Positions 25,034 through 37,397 of a stretch of DNA of 64,000 nt are shown here, in pieces. Each line of letters begins with the position of its first letter. Positions within the stretch are counted from its first letter, which is position 1. A program made the position numbers and the translations under genes. The notes under the pieces were generated by a model. It made no database searches and was not told where the DNA came from. It worked only from the letters and a program-made list of their open reading frames with translations. Source of the DNA: Myoxocephalus aenaeus (Eukaryota; Chordata; Actinopteri; Perciformes; Cottidae); the NCBI GenBank assembly GCA_038501785.1, contig JBAMJR010000009.1, forward strand, positions 5,696,001 to 5,760,000. The letters are read 5' to 3'.

Positions 25034-28000
25034 ATGTGGTTTCTGGTCTTCATCTGCACGGCGACAGGTACGAACTGAAGCTCTCAAACTCTATGTTGTG
25101 CTGAGCCATGATGATCATATCCTCCTTCTCTCCACGCAGCTGTTGGTGCTCTGCCTGTTCCTCAAACCCAGGAGGCTACCGGTCACGCAACAGGTTTGTG
25201 TTCGCTGGAATCATTATTTTTCTACACCAACATAGAAGTTATTGGTGACTATTTTCCTGACTATTTTAATTCCATTTTATAGATAATGTTACCGTCACTT
25301 ATATGCTAAATGTGACTATGCCAGCGGCTTCACAAGGTAGAGTATACATACATGCCAAAATAAATCAATATTTAATTACCAGAATTTCACTGCTTTATTA
25401 TATATGTATTTTGTGTTTTCTCCCCCAGTTGGCGTAGTCTCTTTAAATCACACCCAGAAGGCAGGTTGGTACCTTTTTTGGTAATTTTTATTTTTTTACT
25501 TTGTTTTTTATAAAGGATGTGATTTGTGAATCCTCTGATTCCTGTAGGTACGGTGACTTTAACGCTTGAGCCACAGTGGGCCAGTGCAGAAACCTTGGAA
25601 GGTAAACTTAAAATAATATAAATCTATATCTCGAACAAAAGGTTCGGAAATTTGTCTTCAGTAGATTATTTCTCTGTAACGATGCTTCTTGGCAACACAT
25701 TGTATACCGTTGGAAAGCCTGTTTATTTAACTTTTAAACGGTGCCCCATTTGTGAGGAACATGCATCTTCTCTGCCAATGCCGAACAGCTTATTCTGCTA
25801 TTGACTCTCGTCTGGTTGATTTGAACTCTTATCAGTAACCAGGAAGAAACAAGACATATTGGCAATTGTACAATGTAGTGATTTAATAAACAGTCAGGGT
25901 CCTCACCAGCCTGGTGAACACTGCTGAGGGATGGTCTTTCATTTCTTAAGCAGGATCTGTCTCGTCAGTCAACGTGGTTGTGTTGGTCACTCTAAAGTGA
26001 AGCTGATCAACAAGTGTTCAATGGGTTGAGGTCAGGACTGCTGGAGGCCATTTCCAGTCTCTCCTTCCAGACCTTGCAGGTCTCTGCTGAACCCGCTCTG
26101 TGGGGAAAGAGCGTTGTCATCATGGCGGCTGGAGTTCAGTCCCAGACTGTGGAGCAATGGGATTGCTGCTGGTTGCAGAATCTTATCTCCATCGCTGCAT
26201 TGAGACTGCTTTCAATGAAGCACCTTTGGGGTCCGGAAGTTCAAAACAAGTGTCACTAGCAACAGCAGAATCGGCTGTTTGGCATTGGCAGAAGATTTGG
26301 CACATTTTTCATGTGCGCAACCCACATACTCAGCTGTGCTGCTCATCACACCAATGCATGTTCCTCACAAATGGGGCGCTGTTGAAAGGGAAATAAACAG
26401 GCTTTCCAACGGTATACAATTTATTGCCAAGAAGCATTGTTAGACTGGAGAAATCTACTAAACACAAATTTCCAGACTTTTTGTTCGATGTTTATATACA
26501 CACACTTTAAAAAATCATAACTGTGATGTACATTGACCTTATCATTGTCATAGACCTTCAAGAAAACAAAAGTGTCCAAGAGGGAGATATTTTGACTCCG
26601 GTAAGATGCGCCAATGCACTTGATGTTAATATCCTCTCTAAATATTAGCATTAACCCACTAGAACTTTAGTTCTTGTGTGGAACCAGTAATGATGTCCGT
26701 CTTAACTTCAGGAGGACAGGAATGCTGTGGAGACCCTGTGGAAGGACGCCATCGTGCCATACGTCATCAATGGTAAGCTGGGTGTGTTTTTGTTGCTCCA
26801 ATGTGTCTCACCGCTAAGAGTGCAGATCACAGAACGGTTTTCTTTTTCTTTCACTCAACAGCTAAAGGAGAGTCTGACATCCTCGCTGCCTTCAAGATGA
26901 TCTCAGATGCCACCTGCATTCGCTTCACACCGCACACCGAGGAGTTCAACTACCTCGAGTTCAAGGATGGCAAAGGGTGAGAAGTGTTTTTCAAAGAGTT
27001 CATCCAGATTACAATGAAGTATATACAAAGTGATTCACAGAGGGCATAATAACACCTTTAATAATGGTAAAAACAACTCTGGTAAAGATCACGTTAAGCT
27101 CTCTGCTTTTTAGTTTTCATGATCAATCTTAACGCTAAGTGTAAAATGTACTGCAAGGATGTTAAAATGGTTTGTTGTGGTGAAATCTCTTGGACCTTGT
27201 TTAAAGCCGGAGTTGTGTTTTTCTTTTCTTTCACACACAAACAAGTCTCCTTGACTTGTCCCTTGATTTGTCTGCTAGTTGGTCACTTTGAATGTGTCTA
27301 GTGGTGATCTATTGGAAAAGCTTAAGCCAAAACTGGGCTTAATAACTTGGCGGTATGTCTTTTGGTGGTACTGTGAGACTGGACTCTTGGCCTGCCGGCT
27401 TCTGTTTGTCTCTCTAGCTGCGCCTCCTTCGTCGGTTGTCGAGGAGGAGCCCAGTCGGTGTATTACAACAGTGCGTGTACCGTGGGGAATCTCTGCCATG
27501 AGGTCGTTCACGCTCTGGGGCTGTACCATGAACACTCCCGTGCGGACCGGGACGAGCATGTCACTGTGCAGTGGGACAGCATTATACCAGGTGGCTTCTT
27601 TTATTGCAATTCCCTATTTATTTATTTTGAGACCCACTGGCTCCAAATTGTCTGCAGACACCTTTATACTTGTACTATAAAGGCTTCACAAGCAGAATTA
27701 TTTTACATAATGAGACTATTTAAAATTACATTTACAAAAGGATGCGTTTAAAATTGTATGAAATCTTTGGACAAAGCTACTGTATGCTCAACTCGACTGC
27801 AAAAGACTAAATCAGTCCTTTCTGCTTTTTAAAGGGAAAGAAAAAAACTTCAAGGTGTCACGTGGAAACACTCAGAACCTCCCGTATGACATCGAGTCCA
27901 TAATGCACTATGGGCCGTAAGTCATTACCTCATTATTTAGACTTAAACAGTTATGATACCAGTCACAGTAGCTCAGTAATCTCATAGAAAATGGATAGGT

Positions 28001-28396
28001 ATTTTAAACTGGCTGATAGATGTACTTTAACAAAGTCTGGGTGAACAAGAGATTTTATTTTATTGCAGGCTTTTCTTCAGTCAAGATGGGAGTCCGACTG
28101 TGGTGCCCAAGCAGAGCGGGCAGAACATGGGTCAGAGAACGCACCTCAGCGACCTGGATATCAAGAGACTGAACAAACTCTACCACTGTGGTAAGGTCAT
28201 CACTCGTCTCATAACTCTGTTCAGTGTGTCAGTCCAAGCAGGCGGGAAGCGCTCCAACAATACGAGACTCTTTCCCTTTTAGGATTTTGAATGGTCTTTA
28301 ACTGCATGTATTTGTTTTTATGCTGTTATGGGAAGCAGTTTGTGCTAGAAGTAATTTCTTCTTCTTCTTCCAGCTGAGCGGATGCAACAGCTGTGA
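25034..28396 (+). CDS. Secreted astacin-family (M12A) zinc metalloprotease, 12 exons
   Basis: Exons: 25034-25067, 25140-25193, 25283-25336, 25429-25464, 25548-25601, 26554-26600, 26712-26772, 26862-26976, 27418-27590, 27835-27916, 28069-28190, 28374-28396; 855 bases, 284 residues, all phases agree. A signal peptide (MWFLVFICTATAVGA) precedes a short propeptide with three N-glycosylation sequons and the EGDI motif, whose Asp caps the zinc in latent astacins. The catalytic domain has the zinc site HEVVHALGLYHEHSR and Met-turn SIMHYGP. The C-terminus is IKRLNKLYHC plus seven residues; no MAM, CUB or EGF domain follows, so it resembles teleost six-cysteine/hatching-type astacins more than meprin. 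Extra cysteines occur in VGCRGG and NLCHE. Substrate is unknown. A DNA transposon occupies the intron before the EGDI exon. Confidence 0.88.
25625..26492. mobile_element. Non-autonomous DNA transposon with long inverted repeats in the astacin intron
   Basis: The two ends are imperfect inverted copies for roughly 200 bp. For example TCGAACAAAA, TTGTATACCGTTGGAAAG and CCCCATTTGTGAGGAACATG on the left recur reverse-complemented on the right (to 26490). No intact transposase is visible. The superfamily is not determined; the exact ends and target duplication are obscured by AT-rich flanks. Confidence 0.8.
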
Positions 28397-28426
28397 GCTG
28401 CATTGGCTGACCTGCATTTGAGATTT

Positions 28427-28432
28427 AATAAA
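28427..28432 (+). terminator. Polyadenylation signal of the astacin gene
   Basis: AATAAA lies 30 bp after the stop codon, followed within about 25 bp by a T/G-rich stretch (CCTTTTTGGTTTGTC). This fits a very short 3' UTR. Confidence 0.7.
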
Positions 28433-30196
28433 ATCACTGAAATCCTGCCTTTTTGGTTTGTCATTTCTAGCACGCTATGCCTGCTGGCTCAAATGCATCA
28501 CATTAGACCAATGGGACTCTTACTAAAAGGTCTCAGAACCGAGGGCTGTTGACTTTGTCGAGTGATGGAAATATTTACTCGACACCTGGTGGTAAAATCA
28601 TAATGGGGACATTTATTCTTTGCAAAGAGGAGCAGAGTCAGAATCACAACATGGTGTCAATTGCGTATCCTGGACTGCTCAAAGAATAAGCGAAGGGCTG
28701 CCTTATTAAATATCAATAGACAGAAGGCCACATGACGTCTTCATATCTCCATGAGTCATTGCATGTCTTTCGCGAGATTGGCTTGTCAGGGCCAATGTCA
28801 CAAGGCTTCAAGACATAACTTTCTTAAACTAGGGACATACTGATATTTCAGTCTCTATCAGATGATCAGCCAAGGATGTGTCTGTAAGCATGTACCAGAT
28901 GGGAGTGTTCAAGACTAAGTCACTGCATTATTAATAATATAACTAATGAAACCATACTAATGATTCTGAAGGTAACATGAAATACAGTATCAATAGTAAA
29001 AATATTTTTCAGTTTAAAAGGGGTCATAAAACTACTACATTTTTCAATAAATGGATGCATATCATTTATGGAATTCTATGCTCCTGTGCATTGCCTCACA
29101 TCTAGATGGTGCTGTGTCAATACATTTCCATTAAAGATAGTAAAATGTATAAATTGAAATGTTTTTTTGACTCAACTTGTTACAAAAATAATGTATCCAA
29201 AGTGTTTAACGATGACTGTATTTTAACTAAAGCAAATAGATTTTGATCCTCTTATCGCCATAATATTCCTACATGCAGTATACTTTTACTGCGAGGGCAG
29301 GACTATATTACATATACATTATCAAGTGTTTTGCTTTACATTTTTATGTACATTCTGTCTGGTAAGCTACTTGTATGAAAGGTGTATAATCCACATTCCT
29401 CAGTATTAAATTAGTGTTTATTGTACCTGTATAGCTAACACAGTAGGCACTGCCCCATCCAACAACCATTGTCCTGCCACTTGTAATAAACCTGTCTGAC
29501 AGACGACCTACAGTAGGAGGAGCTTAGAGTGCAGCCTGTCCACTGCAAGAGTCTCTTACTGTCTAGCCTTCATTTACCTGGCAAAGGATGCAAGACTAAT
29601 GTGCATACAGCATTCAAGGGTAAGACGGTCTTAATTTACATACATTTATTTGAGAAATTTGAACTTCTTGTAAACGAGTGACCATTAGTTATGTGTATTT
29701 GTCATCAGTTCGAAATGCAGCACTTTTTTTTTCTGTCCTTGTAAATGTTATCAGATGAAGTGATGGAGTTCAACACATTTGTCTGTTAGTGAGCTCTGAA
29801 GCTCGAGTCTGATCCCTCTTTCTGTGCAAGTGTCAGGTTTATGTGGGCTTCTCGGATGTCCCATGCAAGTGCTTTAGTTTTCATGCACCGCTCACCTTTT
29901 GTTTACGTTTTGGCACATTAGCACCACTAACGGCATGTCAAATTAACCATCAGCTGTTCCTGTTTGTAATGTAGCCATGGATGTAAAACTTAAGAATTTG
30001 ATGATTCTCAGGAAAGTTCTGAAGCGTTCCTTTTCTATAATTTCTAAGCAGATTTATGAATGTTTATCCGTGATGGACAGCGGAGATGATGATGATTTTC
30101 CTCGAATTGCAAGTCACACTGACTGATACCAGTGCGTTTCATGTCTGAGTGTAAAGATTTGACGAAGGGGTGTGTGCATTTTGACTCTGACTCCTC
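28433..30196. other. Intergenic spacer, astacin to ttll2
   Basis: Unique-looking AT-rich sequence with no supportable exon. The ttll2 5' UTR and promoter should lie in its right half, but I cannot place them. Confidence 0.45.
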
Positions 30197-30217
30197 ATGC
30201 TGCAGTTACGATGCTGC

Positions 30218-32995
30218 ATGGCTGCATCCCTGGTGTTCAGACTGCATGACAGAGGACCAGAGGTGGTGAGGGACGTGCTTCTGGAGCGAGGATGGGAGGA
30301 ATATGACCAAGAGGAACAGGAGGAGGAAGACTGGAACCTCTACTGGAGGGGCTCTGCCTTTCGCAACTCGGAGTATCACAACCTGTTGCCGTGGCAGCGC
30401 CTCAACCACCATCCCAAAACCGTTGGCATCACACGCAAGGTGATAATGGTCTGACATGATGTGTTACCTTTGAGTTAGAGAAACGCAGGGGTGACTTTTG
30501 TGCTTTTCGACAAAAGACACCAGAATCATTAGTTTGTACTTTTATATTATGGTTTGTCACGACTTTCAACACGGATATATCACTAAGGAAGTATTGCCAA
30601 AGGAATAATTAGTCTTAAAAATATATATTATGGCGCCGAGTTTTTATTGCATTAATCTCAGTTATGCAAACGTGCAAGAGTGGATTTAGATTTGGATTTA
30701 CAGTCGCCCGAATGTAAATTCGGGCGACTGTGGCTCAGTGGTGAGCAGGGGTCGTCCTTCAATCAGAGGATAATCCTGAAGTGGCCCCTTGCATGGTAGC
30801 TCCTCTCATCAGTGTGTGAATGATGTCATGTAGTGTTAAAGCGCTTTGAGTGGTCGGAAGACTAGAAAAGCGCTATACAAGTACGGGTCCATTCTGGTAT
30901 ATTTAATCCAACCTGCGATCTTATCCTCAATTAAACCAAGTACTTATGATGCCAACACATGACCAAGTTTTTGCAAAACCAGGTGTACTGTAAATGGGAC
31001 CTTTGCCAAGAATACCAGACCAAAACATTTTCCAAACAGAAATCTGTTAGTTTATCTGTCCAGTTGTTAAAATGATCCTTTGTAATTCTTTTGGAAGGAC
31101 TGCTTGGCCCGCAACCTGAGGAGGATGAGGGCCACGTTTGGTTCAGCGCTCTACGACTTCAGTCCCACCGCCTTCATCCTCCCCAACGACTACACCCGCT
31201 TTCTGTCTGAGTACAACGGGCTGCGCGTGTCCAGGGCGCCGCCGGCCTACTGGATATGCAAGCCCGTGGATCTCTCCAGAGGCCGGGGGATCTTCCTCTT
31301 CGAGGACATCAAGGACTTGGTCTACGACTGCCCTGTGATCGTACAGCGGTACATCAGCGAACCCCTGCTGATCTCCGGCTACAAGTTCGACCTGCGGATC
31401 TACGCGTGCGTGAAGAGCTTTCACCCGCTGACCGTTTACATCCACCAGGAAGGCCTGGTGCGCTTCGCCACCGAGAAGTACGACCTGTCGTTCCTGCGCA
31501 ACCTGTACGCCCATCTCACCAACACCAGCATCAACAAGTTCGGCCCCTTCTACAAGGCGCCGAAGGAGCGAGTGGGCCAAGGCTGCAAGTGGACCATGAG
31601 CAAGTTCCGGCATTTCCTCCACAGCCAGGACATCAACGAGCTCCTCCTGTGGCAGGGGATCAACAACATCGTCACCCTGACCCTCCTCGCCATCGCTCCG
31701 TCCGTGCCCTCCTGTCCCAACTGCGTGGAGCTCTTTGGCTTCGACGTCCTCGTCGACGCCACGTTGAAGCCGTGGCTGCTGGAGGTCAACTACAGCCCCG
31801 CGTTGACGCTGGACTGCCAAGCGGACATCGCAGTGAAGAGAGGGCTGGTCGGCGACCTGATTGATTTGATGAGCTACACGTTGGTGGACAGCCTGAGGGA
31901 GCGGGCCTATCGGAGACAAGAGCTTTGTTTCCGTTCCAACCGTCCCTCACATGTTCCAACACCGCCCGCGCTCCCCAAGTTCAAAGAGACCAAATGTCAG
32001 AAGCGACGGTGTGGCGGCCGGCTCCCTCGGATAAAAACTCTTCGCCAGCCGGAAAAGCTGAAGGAAAGGCCGTCCAGACGACACGCCTCCGTGTCTGAGG
32101 ACCGGAGACGCCTTCCTCCTGTGGACTCGAACCAAACCCACAGGGGCACGGCCCTGAACCTGATCTTCGGCCCGTGTTCGAGGACAAACGCGTCAGTGGT
32201 GAGCAGACAGATGTGTCCGGCCCTCGCTCCGCGTCCGACGGGCAGCAGGAGTCTTCGCGGGTCTGAGGTTACGAACCACGACGAGACCGAAACAGAAGCT
32301 GGAGCGGGGCGTCCGGGAGAGGCAGGCGCTTCCTCTTCGACACGCGATACCCCACGCGGGGCGCTGGGATTCAGGCGGTCAAAGCTCCCCAACATTCACA
32401 GGTAACTACGGGTTAAAAAGTCTGTCCACAGGAAACATCTGCACCTGAATTTAGGAGACATTTTAACGAAGTATGCATGAATGAATTAAAGTCGTTATTA
32501 TAATTAGATCATTCTTTGCTTCAGCGACAACGTTTAGTTTCTCTTGAGTTTTAGAGGCTTAGAGTGTTGTGCATTTTGTTAAAAAGTACATTTCATGGCT
32601 TTTCACCCATATTGAGAGCAGAAAAAAAATACAGCCTAATTCCAAACGTACAAATAGCATAACAAATGGCGTGGTATTTTCACAGTGGGAATCCCGGACC
32701 AGTGAGGATGGAGAGGACCACGGCGCTGAAGGGACGACACGTTCCCCCGCTCAGAGTCGGAGACTTCATACGGACGTTCCCGTTCAATGCCGCCACTCTG
32801 AGGGCCTCGCAGCAGGACCTGGATGTTAAGATGGTCCTACGGGAGCTTCACAAGCTCACTGCTCAGATGGCCGCACCAGGCGAGAGGTGGAGGAGAGAAG
32901 AGGAGGAAGAGACGGATGGTGAAGAAGACTTTGATGCTCTGTTGTGGGGGCCGAAGGATCCTCCGTTGCTCAGTCAATGTTTTAAACCCACTTAA
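30218..32995 (+). CDS. ttll2: ttll2, tubulin tyrosine ligase-like protein 2 (3 coding exons)
   Basis: TTLL enzymes add amino acids, mostly glutamate, to tubulin tails of cilia and centrioles. Exons 30218-30439, 31098-32401 and 32686-32995 join in phase for 611 residues. The TTL motifs are in order: GWEEYD, DWNLYWR, LPWQRLNHHP, YWICKPVDLSRGRGI (ATP-grasp), QRYISEPLLISGYKFDLRIY, LTNTSINK, ELFGFDVLVD and KPWLLEVNYSPAL. The last exon carries GDFIRTFPFNAATLRAS, a segment I recall from the human TTLL2 C-terminus. The start could also be 30197, but that ATG lies across a likely CAG acceptor, so 30218 (MAASLVFRL) is preferred. The catalytic exon has high third-position GC, unlike its surroundings. 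A SINE sits in intron 1. The gene converges on the TCP10-like gene. Confidence 0.94.
30700..30731. repeat. Perfect 14-bp palindrome at a SINE 5' end
   Basis: Arms 30700-30713 and 30718-30731 (ACAGTCGCCCGAAT and its complement) with a 4-base loop. The right arm is the first bases of the SINE head, so the left arm is an inverted copy of them. Confidence 0.92.
30718..30895 (+). mobile_element. SINE (tRNA-derived head, conserved fish tail) in ttll2 intron 1
   Basis: The head has an A-box-like TGGCTCAGTGGT. The tail reads AAAGCGCTTTGAGTGGTCGG then AAGCGCTATACAAGTAC, which recurs widely in fish SINEs. The B box is degenerate. Same family as the fragment at 1230-1325. Confidence 0.8.
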
Positions 32996-33633
32996 GAGTG
33001 GTGTTCCTTTTTTTTTTTAAATGTTGTTTTTTATTTCCAGATGTGTTGCAAATCTGTGTCGCAGTATCTTCCCAGAAAAAAAAATCTGGTGCAAATTCAC
33101 AAAGAAAGGATTGTTACCCCTGACAGCACCATGAAATGTGCATCATTTGCAACCGCTATCAAGGTCCCATTCACAATACACGATATTGATATTACCGTTC
33201 AAACACGGCTATTAAGTTAACGGGGCATGACTTTCTGCATATTTAACATATGTAGGTGCAAATAGCGAGACTCTATTTTTCTTGGCAGAGAAGTTGGGGG
33301 TGCATTTCATCCTTTGAGAAGTGCACAACTACAGCAAGAATATATCTTTGTCTTATTTGTGCAGGTGGAGCAGCTGCAAAAGCTGCTCAATCCGTTTGTG
33401 ACGCATGCGGAAAAGTGGTCATAATCATGGTCATAATCATTGCGGGATATCACATGTCGATAATTTTTTTTATATCAATATATAATAAATAATACATTTA
33501 TAAAATTATTAACTACATGAGGGTAAAATACTAAGTTACATATATAATGTGAGAACATCTGTAATCTACTAAAAGTGTTTCCTCCCAACACTACATCCCC
33601 AAACACACACACACACACAGCAAACGCATTAAA
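32996..33633. other. Convergent 3' spacer between ttll2 and the TCP10-like gene
   Basis: This 638-bp stretch separates the two stop codons, so the 3' UTRs face each other. A plus-strand AATAAA occurs near 33484 and may serve ttll2. A short CA run is at 33604-33620. Confidence 0.55.
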
Positions 33634-35449
33634 TTAAGATGTCAGACGGTAACTCCGTCTTTTTTCCTTGGTGCGTATTCTGCCTGACGCGTACTTGGTT
33701 TCCTGTCGTCCATCTGGGTAGATGGTCTTAACCGTGCCATCAGGGTACTCCCTCCTCTTGTACTGGGAAGTGTGGATTTCTCTCTGGCCGTTGGGGAAAT
33801 CGACCATCTTCTCGCCTGACCTGGAAGAGACGACGATCCAGAAGACACAATGAACAACTGACTCCACCCACGTACGAGGCTATTATGATTAACATCAACA
33901 ACAAGTTCATATTGGCATCTGAGAACAACATGACGCTGGTAATTGTAGTTTGGCACACTTACCAAACTTGGGTTTATATATTATAGACACAGAACACAGT
34001 TATGATACTGTCAGACTGGGGAATAACATAGTTTTCCATTCCCTCAACCAAATGGGAAGGGTTTGATATCAAAACTCCACTATGTCAGTGTCTGCCCTCC
34101 TGGTTACCTCCTGGTGTCATTTATTCATGAGGAAAGCTGTTAGCTGTCACTTTAATGACAGCTAGTGTTCCTGGGTTCCACCAGCTTTCGGACCGTGCAG
34201 ACACCCTGAAGCAGATGCTGAAATAAAGCAGCGACTTCAGTCTTACGGTGAGAGGTGAACGGAGGTGCCATCGGGGAAGATCGTCCTCTCGCTGCCGTCG
34301 GGCTCCAAATACTTGATGGTCTGGTCTGGAAATACGATCTCTCTCTTCCCCCCCGGGTGTCGCTTCTCTGTTGGAGACGCATTATAAATGAAAGACTATA
34401 CCATGAGCTGTGGTCTGCAAAGCCGCTAAGTGCTCCATTGTGTTTACCAGCTCGTCACTAACTGTGTCTGTCTGCTGTTTGGGGCTTTTTAGAGCTTTTC
34501 CTCTGAAATAAGCTGCCTTCTGTTGCAAAAAAAAGGCCCTATAAGAACAGCCGGGGGAAATTAACATACACAATGTAAATGTAATCAGCCATGTTTTATG
34601 AGGTTTGGAGTCCCTTTCTTTCCTTCTGGGAGAATTGTGAGCTTTGGAAACTTGAAGGTGGTATTTCCTCTGGGAATCCAGATGTAGCCCTTATGTCTAC
34701 CATACAAATATATATTGGCCACTGTGTAATGTACCTTTATAACCCTGTCTGTGTTTTGTGCGACTATTTTATGTCTTACTTAGACAATGTATCTTTGGTA
34801 ACAGCCAAATTGAACAAGTCTAAAAATCAATAAATACATGTTTATAAAGAGTTTTTAAAAGTAGCAGCCGGAGAGCTAAACAAACTCACTGTAAAGCCTG
34901 GTAATGCATCGTTTTTATATTTGAAACATTGTTGTGAAAAAATCTAAATTATAGACGCTTTTCGAGGTGAGGACTATATGACATTAATATAGTACTCAAA
35001 CCACGACAGATGAAGATTTGTCGGTCCAGGCGCTCTTCTTACCAATCTGCTTGTTGGAGAAGTGAAAGACCTGCAGACCATTCGGGTGGGTGGTGTGTGT
35101 TGTCTGCGAAGCAGCATAGTAATACACCTGTAACACACGCATGCATGATCCATGAGGAAGTGATCCAAGTGAAAATAATCTACATTCACATCTTTGTGTG
35201 ATCAGGTCAATGCAGCACAGAAATACAACCATGAAAACAAAAAGAAACAAAAATAGGAGTATTACTTTTTATAACGTATTTAATATGCATAGTAACAAAG
35301 GAGCTCACCACTTTCCCGTCTTCCAGAATGTGTTTGATGTCGCCATTGAAGAATGTGACTGTTTTGGTCTTCTGGTCTGCAGAAGTTACTTTGCGTGTCC
35401 CGTCAGTCAAAGTCACGAGGTCGCACCCGTTGGAGAGAAGCGGCTCCAT
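33634..35449 (-). CDS. tcp10: G-box exons of the TCP10/CPAP-like gene
   Basis: Four exons (35309-35449, 35043-35127, 34247-34367, 33634-33820) encode about 178 residues that align along the whole human CPAP G-box as I recall it: FFNGD, YYYAA.QTTHTT, HFS, IEK, FPDQT, FPDGT, NGQRE.HT, YKRREYPDGTVKT, ETKY.SGRIR. The E of QIE is created across the 35043/34367 junction, which supports that splice. No frameshift or stop is present. Confidence 0.9.
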
Positions 35450-36341
35450 CTCGGGAGAAAATGACATCTTCGTCAGTGCAAACTTGTCAACATGGTGTTC
35501 AAGTGATTTACACTTATTTCTACAAGATGCCTGAGCGGGTTACCATGTGAGGGAATTCTTATTTCTGAATTATTTTGAGGGAAATGAGAATATCTTTAAT
35601 TGGGAAATTAAGTTTAAATTAAATATGATCCTAAAAGCCTGTAATCACTATAATCACTAAGAGCCTGATTCCTTGTTTTATTTTCACTGACAACTGAGAG
35701 TAGCCCTTTAAATTGGGAAGGTTAAATCAAGTTGGGGCAGTGACACAACTGGCACAGGGAGCATATCCACTTCCACTGCATAAACCTGTAATGAGGTCAG
35801 TCAGTGCTTTGACACCACCTTTTGTCCGTCCTCATAAATTATTGCCGGAGTGCTTATAGACCACTTAACGGTGTATTATGCACTTGAACCATTTGATACC
35901 AACGAGATTTACACGGCAGTAAAATGAAATGTACTAAGTAGCTTTGAGTGTGTGAGGCCAGGGCGGATCTGTATTGGTTTTTAAATATTTACTCTCCTGG
36001 AGATACATTTTTATTATTTACTGTTGATTTTTGAGTCAAAATGACTGAAGGCATTTTGTTTTTTCTCTTCCCTCCTCTTTTGTGTCTCTAACCTCTTTAA
36101 AGTGTGCACGTGGCACCTATTCACCTACTATTCACCCCCACTCATCCCCCTGAGCTACAGCTCAGGGGGATGAGTCCCCCCATAGATCAGTCCCCCATAG
36201 TTCACATGTCGAGGTGTCCCTGAGCAAGACACTCAACCCCTAACTGCTCCCCGGGCGCCTCATAGGGCAGCCCACTGCTCCCTAACCAAGGATGGGTCAA
36301 ATGCAGAGAAGAATTTCCCCAAGGGGATTAATAAAGGATAA

Positions 36342-36372
<31 letters not shown>

Positions 36373-37351
36373 ATGACGAATTCATGTCATTTTAATTCAT
36401 TTATAAAGCTCTGGAATTGAATAGCTCATATGCGTTTCAGGCTGTTCAAACGTTGTTGTATCTGTGTTCTCTAGAAAGTCGGGAAATAGCTCAAATATTC
36501 TGAAAAAAAAGTCATAATATTTTCAATAAAAAAAATAGACATGCCCTATAAAACTGATACTAACAGAAAACACTTCTGATAAGGCATACATCTAACTACT
36601 GTGATCCACTTGTTAATGAACATTCAAAGTATGTGCTAGTGAGCGATAACTAATAATAATAGCAGTAACTTGTAACTACACTTGTAAGCACCTTTTAAAT
36701 TGTAAAAGATATAATCCAACTCAAAAACATCTCAGAGCTCAGAGAAGAGTGCCGTCTGCTAAGGAAAATCGTGGTCAGCTGTGGAGCAGCGTATCTTTCC
36801 TTTTTCTCATGGGTGTCATTCCCTTGGGCCGCCCCCAGACCTTAAGGTGGGAGCCAGTCCATTAAGAGTGAGTTATTATGTTTTGTTACGTTATTTTTCT
36901 TTTCTTTCTAGTTTTTCTGTCATTTAAGCGGACCCAGCACTAACCCATGTCACCCCCATGATGTCAGTCTGGTCCAACAAACTGTGTGAGGAAGAGCTAT
37001 TGCGGTTATTGCTGTGCATACTGAAAGGCACCCCAATCCAGGGTTGAATACGAAAGGCAAACTATTAATCAGGATGATATGGGGAGGGAGATTCCATGTT
37101 GATGTGATTCATGTGACTCGTGACCTGAAGAGAAGAAGCGCATGTGTATATTTTACCTCTGCCTGTCCCTCCTGATGTGTTTGTGCAGTACACCGGCCGG
37201 CCACTGGGCGGCACTGTGGCGTAACTGTTTGTTTCTCCCTCTGCTCAGAGTTTTCTCTGATCAGCTCCTCCAGCTGGCGTCGAACTTCAGACCAGTCACT
37301 CTCTCTCTGCTGTAACTGCTGCTGAAGGGCCTCCATCTGTTGCCTGAGGGC

Positions 37352-37397
<46 letters not shown>

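Noticed and set aside
30718..30800. A tRNA gene
   Set aside because: Only a tRNA-like A box is present and the B box is degenerate; it is the head of a SINE.
31143..31919. 258-codon open frame antisense to ttll2
   Set aside because: It is an antisense shadow of the GC-rich catalytic exon; the sense frame matches TTL motifs throughout.
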